Shown: positions 22,783 to 35,800 of the stretch, in pieces
Layout: each line of letters begins with the position of its first letter
Numbering within the stretch: position 1 is the first letter of the stretch
From: Entonaema liquescens
Lineage: Eukaryota > Ascomycota > Sordariomycetes > Xylariales > Xylariaceae
NCBI GenBank assembly: GCA_902805475.1
Contig: CADCSX010000013.1
Span: forward strand, 1-64,000
Direction of reading: 5' to 3'
Length of the DNA stretch: 64,000 nt
The notes under the pieces: generated by a model
Database searches by the model: none
What the model was told of the DNA's origin: nothing
Seen by the model: only the letters and a program-made list of their open reading frames with translations
Program-made: the position numbers and the translations under genes

Positions 22783-23235
22783 AAGATTTTATTTTTACAA
22801 TCGACATTATTTTTACTAGTTTATCTATTTTGAATTATTCTGAATCTTTTAAATCAATATATTAATCCAGAACTTCCTAATTTATATATAGTTGAAAATG
22901 ACAAGACAAGTAGTTCTAATAATGTAGATAGTTCTAGTAATACAGAAACTAGTAATGTTAAATTTAAATATAAAGGATTAGCTGAAAGTACACATGATCA
23001 AATAGCAGAAATAGACAAAAAACTTAGTAAACTTGAGCCTAAATCTGAAAATTATGCAAAGGAAAAAGAAGCATTACTAGATGAAAGAGAATCTCTTACA
23101 GATCATATGACTTTACTTAATCAATTTAAAAGTACAAGATTAAATGATAGCTACATTCCTCAATCTTCTGATAATAAAAGAGTGGCAGATTCTAGTCCAG
23201 CTATAGCTAGTTCATCTAAACGTAGTAGAGATTAA
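22783..23235 (+). CDS. Tail ORF in frame after nad5
   Basis: Follows the nad5 TAA directly in the same frame for 150 codons, without ATG. A hydrophobic segment (STLFLLVYLFWIILNLL, with a TGA Trp) leads to a Ser/Asn linker. A charged coiled-coil-like region (AEIDKKLSKLEPKSENYAKE) comes next, with a tail ending SSSKRSRD. It looks like the remainder of a C-terminal nad5 extension cut off by one stop codon. The membrane segment, low-complexity linker and soluble part repeat the plan of the atp9 fusion. Function unknown. Confidence 0.5.
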
Positions 23236-23858
23236 TATGCTTTATTGTTTGTTTATTTCTAGATTTTTAACAAAAAACAGATAACTATTTGTATAAATAC
23301 TGTTAAAAGTAATAAAATATTGAGGTTATTTTATCTAACGTTAGAAAAAATAATTGTGAAAGGCCTTCATCCTTTTGGCAAAGCGGCCGACTGAGCAGTA
23401 AACAATAATATATGATTCGAATAATATAAAAAATATATATATTTAATATACAATATAAATATAAATTCTCTTGCCCCCCTGCTTCGCAGGGGGGGCTTCG
23501 GTGCTTCGCGGCTTCGCGGCTTCGCTTAGCTTCGCTAGGGGGGGATTTGTATAAAATAAATTTCACCCAAATGGTATAATTAAATGTGTATTTCTATTCA
23601 GGTTAAGGCTACCCGATATTGAATCTATAGACCTAGTCACCGATTTTTTTTTTATAATTAGGTCTCTTGATAGAAGCGTACAAGTTATATGGGTGTTTAA
23701 CCTTATGTACTATTTACTTAACTTACCTTTGCGGTTATTTGTTTCTTGATTAATTGTATATAATACACAAATAGCTCGGCGCTCTCCACTACGAAGTAGG
23801 GAGAGCTGGGCTGCGTTATATAACATTATAAATTAAAAAAAATAATAATAAAAGGCAA
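23236..23858. other. nad5-cob spacer with GC clusters
   Basis: No gene recognised. GC-rich hairpins lie at about 23475-23550 (repeated GGCTTCGC units) and 23781-23815 (CTCTCCACTACGAAGTAGGGAG). AGGTTAA near 23601 and TTAACCT near 23698 form a distant inverted pair of unknown meaning. Confidence 0.5.
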
Positions 23859-26800
23859 ATGAGAATATTAAAAAGTCATCCCTTATTAAGATTGGTTAAT
23901 TCATATCTTATCGATTCATCAGAACCTAGTAATATTAGCTATTTATGAAATTTTGGGTCTTTATTAGCCGTTTGTTTGGTTATACAAATAATAACTGGTG
24001 TTACCTTAGCGATGATAAATGTGTCGCTATAAAATCTTACAAATTGCTGGAACACCCTGATAGCAAATCAGGACAATCAGCAGGAAAGCAACTTTTAAAT
24101 AAGTTGAATCTTCAGAGACTAAAGGTAAGACATGTGTTCAGTTATTAATAAATAAATTACACATGATGATATAGTCCACCCTTTCGAGAGAATAAGGGGG
24201 TTAAGGCATATTATTTTCTGTCTATTTACTTTATTAATTCCTACATATTTTGTGGCTAAATCTTATAGCAGCTTAGTAGATAGTGGAATTTCTAATTTAA
24301 ACAGTGAATCAACTAATTCAGATGTATATTATGAAAACCCAGAAAAAATTAAATCCCTGATTCGTAACAGGGTTTGCTGACGCTGAATCATCTTTCTCTA
24401 TGTCTGTATTTAAATCTAAAACAGCTGCGATAGGTTGAACTATTGAACCTTGCTTTATTATTACTTTACACAAAAAAGATATAGAGTTATTAAAAAAAAT
24501 TCAGAATTTTTTTGGTGTAGGTTCAGTTGATACTGCTGGTAGTAAAATTGCACGTTATAGAGTAAGATCAAGACAAGATCTTAAGACTATTGTCTTACAT
24601 TTTGAAAGATATCCGTTACAAACCACTAAAGTTATAAATTTTGTAAGTTTTTGTAAAATATTAGAACTTATGAATAATAAATCACATACTAACGTTGAAG
24701 GGTTTTTAATACTATTATCTTTAATAAATAAACTAAATAATCCTTTATCTGAATCTTTACTTGAAAATTTAGCACCATTAGGTGAAATACCTAATGTAGA
24801 TTTAGAGTTATATTCTGCAGAGTCTTTAAATTTAAAGGATAAATTAAATCCTTGATGAATCTCTGGATTTGCAACAGGTGAAGGTTCTTTTACTTATTTT
24901 ACCAGAAAACGTGTAAATGCTGCAGGTAATACGGTTAAAGATTATACTCTTGCATTTGAAATAAGTCAGAGAAGTGATAGTTTATATGTTTTAAATTTAA
25001 TTGTTAATACTCTTGGGTGAGGTAAAGTATACACTGAAACGAGAGGAATAAGTAAGTTTAGATTAGTTCCTAGAGATTTAATTCTAAATGATTTAGTGCC
25101 TTTTTTTGATAAATACCCTTTAGAGGGAAATAAAGCTTTACAGTATTCTATTTGAATTCAAATTGTTAAAACTCTTCAGAAAAATCCTAGATCAGATTTC
25201 AGAGAAAATAAAGTAGAAGCTCTAATAAAAGAGTTATCTAGTTTAAATAAATAAATAAATAATAATGCCGCCTTTCGGCATTATAGTCCAAATGTATTAG
25301 AAGCATTTAATTCTATAGAGCATAAGTCATAATGTGCTCTCTAAATCAAGTAAATTGCTGGAAACTCTTAAATAATAAGACAATCAGCAGGAAAGTTTAA
25401 ATAAAATCTTCAGAGACTAAACACTTGACATTTATTAATTTAAATGATAATATAGTCCAATCATCGTCGAGAGTTGATGTTAATATAAAGATTATTTTTC
25501 TATGTCTGTGCACAGACATACCTTTATATTCATTTATTCAAGTATCAGGTATTAAAAATAAAATGAGATTTAATAGTTTTTCTGCTTATCCTTCGGATCA
25601 GAAGGCGAAAAAACATCAGAAACAGTAAATTTAAAAATTTAGATTCGTGCGCAAGCGATGAATTTTTATATTGATTTTCTGGATTTACTGACGCTGAAGG
25701 TAATTTTTAATTACTTTAGATCGTAATTATATAAAATTAAGATTTAGAATAAATTTACATATAGATGATGTTAAAGTTCTTGAAACCATAAAATCCAGAT
25801 TAAATATAGGTAGAATAGTTTCGGATACTGATACTAGTTGTTCATATATTATTGAAGATTCTTTAGGATTAGAATTATTATGTAATATATTTAAAAATTT
25901 TCCTTTACATACTAGTAAAAAATTAGACTTTGAAAGTTTTTTGGAAGCTTTTTTAATTAGAAAAAAAGGTAAATTATCTGAATCTGATTTAAATAAAATA
26001 TTATTATTAAAAAATAATATGAATTCTAAGAGAACAGTGTTTTCATACAATACATCTAAATCTCAAATTATAATAAACCCCAATTGATTTATAGGTTTCC
26101 TAGAAGGTGAAGGTACTTTTGGTATTAAAACAGGATCTTCTTTATATTTCCAAGTAGCTCAAAAAACCACAAGTCAAGAGTGTTTAAATGGAATTATAAA
26201 TTATTTACATGATTTATCAAATAATACCCAATTACCAGAAAATAGTAAAATATCACCTTTACATGTTACTAGTACAACTAATGCTAAAACTAATGTAGTT
26301 TCAATAGTTATAGCTAATATAGATTCTTTATATTATTTTTTATTACCTTTATTAGATAATTCTAATATGTATTCACGTAAAAAAATAGATTTTGAATTAT
26401 GAAGAATGGCCTTGTTATTAAAAATACATGGTTACTATTTTTCAATAGAAGGAAAATTTTTATTTTTGGATATTTCCGATATTCTTAATAAAAGATATAG
26501 TGATAAAAATAGTTTAGAAGTAGAGACCATTATTAATGATATAACTAATAGATTTGAGCTTATTATGGAAAAAGAACCTTTATTTGATGTAAATCTTTAT
26601 GTACCTCATATTGAAAATGTACGTAAGTTTAGTAAAATAAATAAATCTGAAAACCCTAAAGTTGTATATATTTATACAGAAAACGGGTTAATAGAAGGGT
26701 CACCTTTTTCTTCTTTTAGTCTAGCTCATAAAGCATTAGGGTTAAAATCTAGTAGCAATACATGTAACCGTTATATTGATACAAATAGATGATATAAAAA

Positions 26801-29800
26801 TAAATATATTTTTTCATCTAAACCTATAGATAGCGCGTCTAAGGATTAGATTATAGTAGAAAAATAATTTTTACTCAATGATTATGAGAGGCATTGAGTT
26901 ATTATATTTTAAATTGTCTTATAAATTAAAAGAAATAAAAGATAATTTAATCGAAAAACACTTAAATAATTTACTTATAAAACCAAGTCAAAATAATCTA
27001 GATTCTCCTATAAAGAATAAATTGCCATCAAGTACTACAAAAGAATTTATTCTATGATTTGTAGGATTTACAGACGCCGAAGGTTGTTTTTCAATAAGAA
27101 TAGAAAATGGAAAAAACATACGTCTTATTTTTACTATTGAACTTCATAAAGATGATGCGTCAGTACTATATAAAATAGCGGATGCTTTAGGCGTAGGAAG
27201 AGTGCTTATTAATAAAAATAAAGATTCAGCCCTATTTTTTATATCTAAATTTGAAGATATAAATTCAGTTCTTATACCTTTATTTAAAATTTTCCCTCTA
27301 CAAACTACTAAACACTTAGATTTTTTGAGTTTTGCAGATGCTGCATCAATAATTTTAAAATCTAAAAATTTAAATAATAAACATTTATCTCCTTTAGATT
27401 TAAAAAAATTAATAAACTTGAAACAATCTACTAACACTAAAAGATTAATTATTAATGAAAAAGAAAATAAACTTTTATCTGAAAAAGTTTCTATATCAAA
27501 ATGGTGATTATTAGGGTTTATAGAAGGTGAAGGAACGTTTGGTTATAAACATCTAGTCCCTTATTTTCAAATAGCTCAAAATAAAAAAAATTTATTTGTA
27601 TTAAAAGCTATTGAAGCTTATTTGTTAAAGGAGTTTTCTTTAATTGATAGTAAAAATAAAGAATTGGAGTTTAAATACAATTTAAACAAATTAACAGGTG
27701 TATATTCTATGACTTTGGAAAAAGTAGACGATAATTTTTACTATGTTATACCTTTTTTTGAATCTTTAACCTTTTTAAGTAGAAAGAGTGTAGATTATGA
27801 GTGATGAGTTATTTCAGTATTCATACACAAATTAGGTTATTTTTATCTACCTGAAGGAAAACAAATTGCATTACAAATCTCTTCATCTACTAATAAATAC
27901 CGTTATACTACCAAAGTAGATTTAAATAAAATAGGATTACCAAGTATAGAATCTATTTTTAACCTTTTTAAACAAACACCGCCTTTCGACATTTATAGAG
28001 ATTGTAGCCATTTTGAGCTAGTTAAAGAATTCACTATAGCTAAAGGAGGTCGTAAAGGATTTACAGTTCACATTTATGAATGTAATTCTAAATCAGATTT
28101 AAAAGAAATGAAAGGTTCACCTTTTTCAACTTACGGTGATGGTCATGAAGTGTTAGGTTTAAGAAGATCTAGTAGAGTTATAGGAAGATATATTGACACT
28201 GGTAAATTATATAAAGATAAATATAGATTTTCATCTATATCTTTAAAGTAAGTTAATTATTTAAGATTTATCGTAATAACTTAAAACAGACTCAATCGAG
28301 TTAGTCGATTATGCGTGATGTAAATAATGGATGATTAGTTCGTTACTTACATAGTAACACTGCTTCAGCTTTCTTCTTTTTAGTGTACTTACACATAGGT
28401 AGAGGTATATATTATGGATCTTATAGATCTCCAAGAACATTGGTTTGAGCTATAGGAACAGTTATACTTATACTTATGATAGGTACAGCTTTCTTGGGTT
28501 ATGAATATAGCCCAAAATGGTATAAATATATAAATTATTATAACCAAAATTATTTTGCAAATTTCAAGTTTTCTTTTGTGCGTAACCACCAGGTTCGAGG
28601 TATATTATGTACAAATAAAAAAACTTACAGTACATATTCTAATAATAAAATATCTAAAGTTATACAAGAATTTTTAAAAGAAAAAAATTTAAAACCTATT
28701 TTTATTTATGAGGATTTAAAAAATCAAGAGACCAAAAATAAAATTAAAACAGATAGTGATAATATTAGTGGTATTTATTTAATTTTAAATAAGACAACTT
28801 TAGATTATTATATAGGATCAGCTTCTACTAATAAATTTTATAGTAGATTTTATAGACATTTAATTAATTTTACTGGAAGTAAAATAGTTAAATTAGCTGT
28901 TAAAAAGTACGGTTTAGATCAATTCGCTTTCATTATACTAGAATTATACCCAGAAAAAGTAAATGTTGAAAATAATAAAAAATTATTAGATTTAGAAGAT
29001 TTTTATTTAAAATCCTTATTACCTAATTATAATATATTAACTGAAGCAGGTTCAAGTTTTGGTTATAAACATACTGAAATAACTCGTATTAACATGAAAA
29101 CAAATTATAGTGAAGAACGTCGTAAAGCTATAGGTAACTTAAATAGAGGTAAAACTTTTAGTGAAGAAACTCTAGTAAAAATGAAAAAAAAAGCTTTATC
29201 TAGAGAACCTCGTACATTTTCAGAAGAATCTTTAAATAATATGAAAAAGAAATCTAAAAGTTTAGTGTTATATAATATAAATAGTAATACTGTGTATGGT
29301 GAATACAATAGTATAACAGAAGCAGCTAAAAGTTTAAATTGTGCAGATAAAACTATTAGAAGAGCTTTAAAAACAGATAAAAAAATTTTATTAAAACGTT
29401 GAATAATTAAATATAAATAATTATGTATTTATACCATAGTCCCATTAGTAAAAATTTTTATGCAACTTCTAGAAGAAAATAAAAATTAAAGTGGAATAAC
29501 CTGACGGGGTTATTGAAGAAATATTTTATTTCTTTGGCTACATATAGTGAAAACGATCAAAAGATTAAGGTGGTAACGCTAATTTCTTTAGCGTCCACAT
29601 TAATAAGAGATCGTCGGTTATCTAGAGAATCGCGACAGACTGGGTCACTAATGGGTGTCTGAAATGATGCTTAATGCACAGTCGGAACTTTTAGTTAAAT
29701 TTAGTTAACTAATAGAATATACGAATTTAAAGTTATTCTAGCTTATTCTATTTTTTTAAGAATAAGTAAGTTTGTATGTTTTACCTTTCGGACAAATGTC

Positions 29801-32800
29801 GTTATGAGGTGACCAGATTATAAATAAAACTTTTCATACTTCCGCTCGATTAAATAGTAAACCAGATAAAAAATTTATGGCTATGTTTATAGGATTTATG
29901 GACGGAGATGGTTATTTTGATATAGGTGAACAGAAACAATATAATAAAAAAACTAAAGCTCTATCTAGAAGTACTATTAGAATTCGTTTGGCTTCTAATG
30001 TTAAAACTAGAGATTTAGCTTTATTGGAATATTTTTTAGAAATTTTAAAAGTAGGAAATATAGACACGATGTCTGGAGATAGAGACCAAGTTAGAGTTAT
30101 ATTTTCTAAAAAGGATTTAATCACAACAATATTACCTTTAATTAAAGAATATAATCTCGAGTTTTTAACTAGTCAACGTGCAAAACAATTTGCTTTAGTA
30201 AATTATATTTTGGATAATTCTATTACTCATTGAGATAATGTTAATTTCAAAGAATCCCCTTTTGTGTTTAAATCTGTATCAGAGTTAGCTAAATTAGATT
30301 ACTTTTGTGATTGATTAGTTGGGTTTACAATAGCTGAAGGTTCTTTTGGTTTCAAAGCTAATGGTTCTGCCTTCTTTCAATTAAAACAATCAGGAGAGTA
30401 TAATGTTAATTTACTAAAAACTGCTAGTTTTGTAATAACAGGAAAGCATTCAACTGCTTCTTTTAAAGTTGATTCTTTTGGAGGTTATCAATTAGCTTTA
30501 TCTTCAAAAAAAGATATAGAACATGTTGTTTCATTTTTTTCATCTAGTAGTCATCACGCTTTATTCGGCTATAAATTAGAGCAATATCAAGTATTTATAT
30601 ATGGACTTAGAACGAGTAAACGATATGGATTTATTAGGGATAAATTTATCGAATAAGTTTAAAAATCAAATAAATATTTGCATATATGATTTAAGTATTG
30701 GAAAGTATAAATTAGAGCCTCAAATGTATAATTATTATTTAAATAAATTATTAATCTTAACAACTCCTTTTGAGTTGTTAAGTAAATTAAGTAAATTTGA
30801 AAATTTTAATAAAATAGGTCCCCATAATATAGATATCTTATCTATAATTTTTGGGTCTTTATTAGGAAACGCTCAAGCTGAAAAATTTAGAGAGCTTGAT
30901 CATGACCCCTTGGCCGGAGGCCGGGGGCAGCGGAGCTCGAAAGGAACTAAAATTATATTTTTTCAAAAAAATATGCATACAGAATATATTTTTTTTTTAC
31001 ATAAAATGATTTCATATTTAAATTATTGTAGTAGTAAAAAGCCTGTATCGACGATTAAGTTAGGATCTAAAGGAAAAATTATTAAAGAGGTAAAATTTTC
31101 TACTTGATCTTATTTAAGTTTTAATGAAATTTATTCTTTATGATATAAAAATAATGTAAAATCTGTACCTGAAAATGTAGATTTATATTTAACTTCGTTA
31201 GCTTTAGCTATATGAGTTATGGATAATGGCGCTAAAGTGGGAAACAGTTTAAAATTTACAAATAAATATTATACGCATAATTGTTGTTTAATTTTAGTCA
31301 AAGCCTTAAATAAAAATTTTAATTTAAAAGCTCGTATAGAATTAACAGGATCTGATAAGCATTATACTATCACAATATTAAAAGAATCTATGGAGGATCT
31401 TAGAAAAATTATATATCCTTATGTTATACCTGAAATGAAATATAAAATTATTTAAATATTTAATTATATATAGTTATAAAGAAAAGTATAAAGCAATTTT
31501 TATGAAAATTTATATAATAACTTTATAGCAATACTGATGTTAATAGGTCAAAATTGTTTGTTTAGCATTAAGACCATTGATAGAGTAAACTATCACAACA
31601 GACTGGTTCATCAGTGGGTGGCTGAAATGCTGCTTCATGTACAGTCGGATTCTTTTTTCAATATGTCTTGGTTTTTATACTAAGTGTAGATTAATTGAAA
31701 CACAAGGTATTATACTGTATTAGATTACAATTATCTTTTATTTATTTTTTTATGATAAGTATAATATACAGGGTTTACCTATTTTAAACAGCGTTTTTTT
31801 ACTATATAAATTAGATTGAATAGTTGAAAAAGCGAGACAGTAGTCAGAGTAGGTAAATTAAAGAATTGGATTAAAAATTTGCCTTAAATGTATAACTAAA
31901 AACAAATATAAACAAATTAAATTTAATCCGTCTATTCCCTATTGAATGAATCTTGGCAGTGCGGAGTATAAAGAAGAAAACTTCTACTTTCCCCTGCTTT
32001 GCAGGGGGACAAGGAGAAATATCCTTATCTCGTGAAACAAAAAACTGACTTATGAAAATCCCTTTCCATATCTTCTGTACCTAATCAGACATTTTAGAAA
32101 AAAATAAATGAACCGCAGCTAACACCGTTACAACAATCCTCTCAACATCTTTCTTTTCAACAGTGTAAGGAGGAGCCAGGATTATATGATCTCCGCGTAC
32201 ACCATCGACTGTACCAGTGCCCGGGTAAACTGTCATATTAAAGGGGGGGGAGAGGATCAAGCCGCTAATCTCATGAGCAACGTTTGACTCGAGAGGGTCT
32301 TTCGAAATTTTGTCTTTGACAAATTCGATAGCCCAAAAAAGACCACGTCCCCTAATGTCACCCACATTCGGATGATTGCCAAGGTAAACTTTTAAAAGTT
32401 CACCCAGGAGTGCCCCTTGTTTGGAAACATTTTCCAAAAGATTATCCTCCCGGATTATTTGCTGAACTTCTAAAGCTGCAGCCGCCTGTATAGGCATGGC
32501 CTGATACGTCAGGCCGTGAACAAACTGCCCACTTCCCTCCATCATTCTCTTTACAATCTCATGCGATACCATCATAGCACCGATGGGTTGGTAACCAGCG
32601 CCAAGGGCCTTGGCGTTGGTTTGTATATCAGGCACGACATCTTCAGCCTGCCATACGTGAAGGCTTCCGGTCCTCCCCATGCCGCACATTATTTCGTCAA
32701 GTATGAAAAGTATGCCGTGTCTACGGCATACTTCCTGCATCGCCTTTAGATAGCCTTGAACACATGGAACACAACCAAGTGCGGCACCAACGATGGGCTC

Positions 32801-35800
32801 CGCAATGAACGCGATGACAGTACTTGGACCTAATTGTATAATTTTTTCTTCCAATTCTGCAGCTTTCGTCTCGACGAAAGCTGCAGTGGATTGGTCTTCT
32901 TGTTGACGGTAAGGATAACAAGAAGATACATAATGAATGTTCTTCATAAGGATGGGTTCGTAGGGTTTTTTTCGGGCGACGTGTCCGGAAACACTCAAAG
33001 CGCCAAGAGTGTTGCCATGGTAAGAACCCTCCCGGGCTATAAAATTGACACGGCTGGCCGCCTTGTCGCCTTCTTTTTCCAAAAAATATTGTCTGGATAG
33101 CTTGAGGGCGGCCTCAATTGCTTCTGACCCCGAACCAGTGAGAAAGACCCTCGACATCTTCCCACCTGTTCCTTGAATAAGTTCCTTACACAGGTGTTCG
33201 ACAACATCGTTCGCCCAAAATGAGGATGCCAGGTAGGGAGTTCCGGTTTCCAATTGTCTAATAATTGCCTTCGTAACTCTCTCGTTACCATGGCCAAGAC
33301 AAGAGACAGCTGCACCAGAAGAGGCATCGAATACTTCGTTCCCATCGTCGGTGGAAAGATAGTTTCCCTTTCCACTGGCGATTGTAGGGTACTTCTTAAG
33401 CAGATGACGGTGGAAAGAGTAGTCGTTTGGTGATTCAACGGGCGAGGAGGCCATAGTGAAAGGTGACAGTATTGAAATTATTTTTGTGTGAGGTAGTGAC
33501 CTAAAGAAGACTCAAAGAGTTGACTTAGGATAAAGTTTGATGTGAATCGAGTATTGGTTGTGATTGATAATGATGATGGATTTGATTGTGAAGAAAGAGA
33601 AATCCAGGGAGATTTCTTATTCTTATATACTTTTCTGTATCTAGAATACAAATAAGTTTTCGTTTGATTTATAAGCAAGGTGGCTGACTTCGTAGGATAG
33701 ATATCCGAGTTCTCCGAGGTTCTTTTTCATTCCACAGTAAATTTCGATGACTGAGGGGGGGGTAGGGTATGAGTCATAATCCGTTTATATGACGCCACAA
33801 TTGATCTAGATGATTATAAGATTAATCTAAATGACATTATGATCAACGTACATGACTTTATGATCAGCCCACATGACTCTGCGATCAGTCCAGATGACTC
33901 TGTTATCAGTCCACATGATTATATGGTCAGCACACATGACTACATGATTGGATTTTGATCCTGGTCAGATGATTCCAATTGAAACAATAGATAAGAAGGT
34001 TAGATAGATGATAGGTTAAAAGATTAAAGAGGGAGGGTGACGAGATAGACACTCTACAATTCAAGGATTAATGACTGGTCCTAGGTGGAGAATCAAGATA
34101 ACTTGTCAAGGTCGAGGTGCAAGATGACGTGTCACGGCGAGGATCTTGATGAGTTGCGTTTACATGATGAGTCATAGAACCCTCTGTTCGATAATGCCAA
34201 GAGGGATCTTCATTTGTCTTTTGGGGGATATTGATCACAAGATCAATAGGAACATATCCGGATGTTTATCATATGACAAATATGATATGAGATATAAGAA
34301 TAATGAACGAATCAGGCCAAAGATTAAGATGATGTGATTCTGACGAATGTCATGTGCTCTAATGATGACGTGTAGATCCCATCATATGATCTCGTATTAT
34401 TCATGTGGCGAATAGCTGTGAGAGATTTTATTGGATAACTGGATTGAAGAAATTTTGGCACTGCCAACTTATGAATCATAAAACAGGTTTATTAGTGACC
34501 CTGTGACTCATAGAGCGTCGTAAGTAAGAGATAAGTAAACCATCAATAAGATTATCTGGTGCATAGATAGGATATTTCGTGATCTTCATCTGGTGATTCA
34601 AGTGGAATGATGTGGTGAAGGATGATTGGTTAGATCTTTTAGGGGTTTATGCCGTGTGACTTATTGATCGGCCGAAGATCATGTAGATCGAAGATTGATT
34701 ACGCCTCACTCGTAAGATTGATTACGCCTCACCGTATCCCCCTCAAGGGGGGGGTTGGGATACGAGGGGTAAGGATTAAGTGGGTAGTGATCTCTCTCTG
34801 CACTATCTATTGGTTATAGTATATGATAAGAAAGTCTTGGCAGATGTAAATTCTAGATAAAAATACGTAATGTGTAAGGTAATGAATCTTCACTTTTAAG
34901 CACCATCCTTCATTAAGGATTCTATCTTCCCGCGTTATATTCTATAAAAGCTTCATCATTTCCCTTGCTTCGAAGTACGATACTAGATCATAGCACAATA
35001 TTATCGCCATTTATCCCTCTACCTTTCTTTGCTACTTGTTCTTTTAATTGTGTGGACATTTTCATCTTCCATCAATAATGGAGAATCCATCTCAACCCTC
35101 TTTTGGCGGTATTCATCTCCCGAATAACATATCAATTCCTTTGGGGCAGGATGATGGCTCTTTCAGTCCAAGTACTCGAAGACAGCCTGATCCAGTTGTG
35201 GAGGACAATCTTTCACTTTCAAGCCCTTTAATTGAGCCGTCAATTATTAGAAATTCAGATGATTCTGAGGGGGCACAAGTTCTTAGTGAGAAGAATGGCA
35301 GAAGTGGAGTGCAATCTACAAAGTCGAGAAGTAAGTTAAATCATTGTGTATATTATGGTTTTACTGACCTTTATTAGGAAGACTTAATCGTGTAGGTAGA
35401 AGGGGGCATTCTCCCCTTAAGCCTTTCCACGAGACTTCGGCTCAATTACATAAACGATCTGAGGCCTCTTTACCACAGTTACGGAAGGGAGCCAAGCCCG
35501 AATTTCGCGGTTGCCCTAACTCACTTGTTTTAAAACTTGAGAGTACTATAAAAGATTTTTTTGCGCATCTACCTGTATCGCAGGGGGGTTCTGTTAAAGT
35601 TGAAGGGAATATAAAGTCTTGGACAGAGTCAGATGAAGTGGACTTATTACTAGATAGGGAAGAGCTGGTTGTGGAATTTAGACTTGGTTTTAAGTCTGTT
35701 ATTAGTTTTATATAGTTGCATAATTAAGGAAGGGAGGTAATATTTACTTAGAACTCCTTTTATGTGGATGCTTCGCTAGAAAAAATTTGCAGCTATACTA

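Larger units (their letters stand above)
25324..28307 (+). other. Group I intron 2 of cob, two endonuclease genes
   Basis: Inserted after SIEH; ends in G at 28307. Core at about 25340-25460 (AAATTGCTGGAAAC, CAATCAGCAGGAAAG, CTTCAGAGACTAAAC, GATAATATAGTCC). Two related LAGLIDADG genes follow in tandem. Confidence 0.85.

Noticed and set aside
32516..33438. Other ORFs overlapping the aminotransferase on both strands
   Set aside because: They are out-of-frame readings of a strongly conserved gene.
34146..34337. 63-codon ORF in the module 1 spacer
   Set aside because: No start context, no counterpart in module 2; spacer sequence with regulatory-like sites explains it better.
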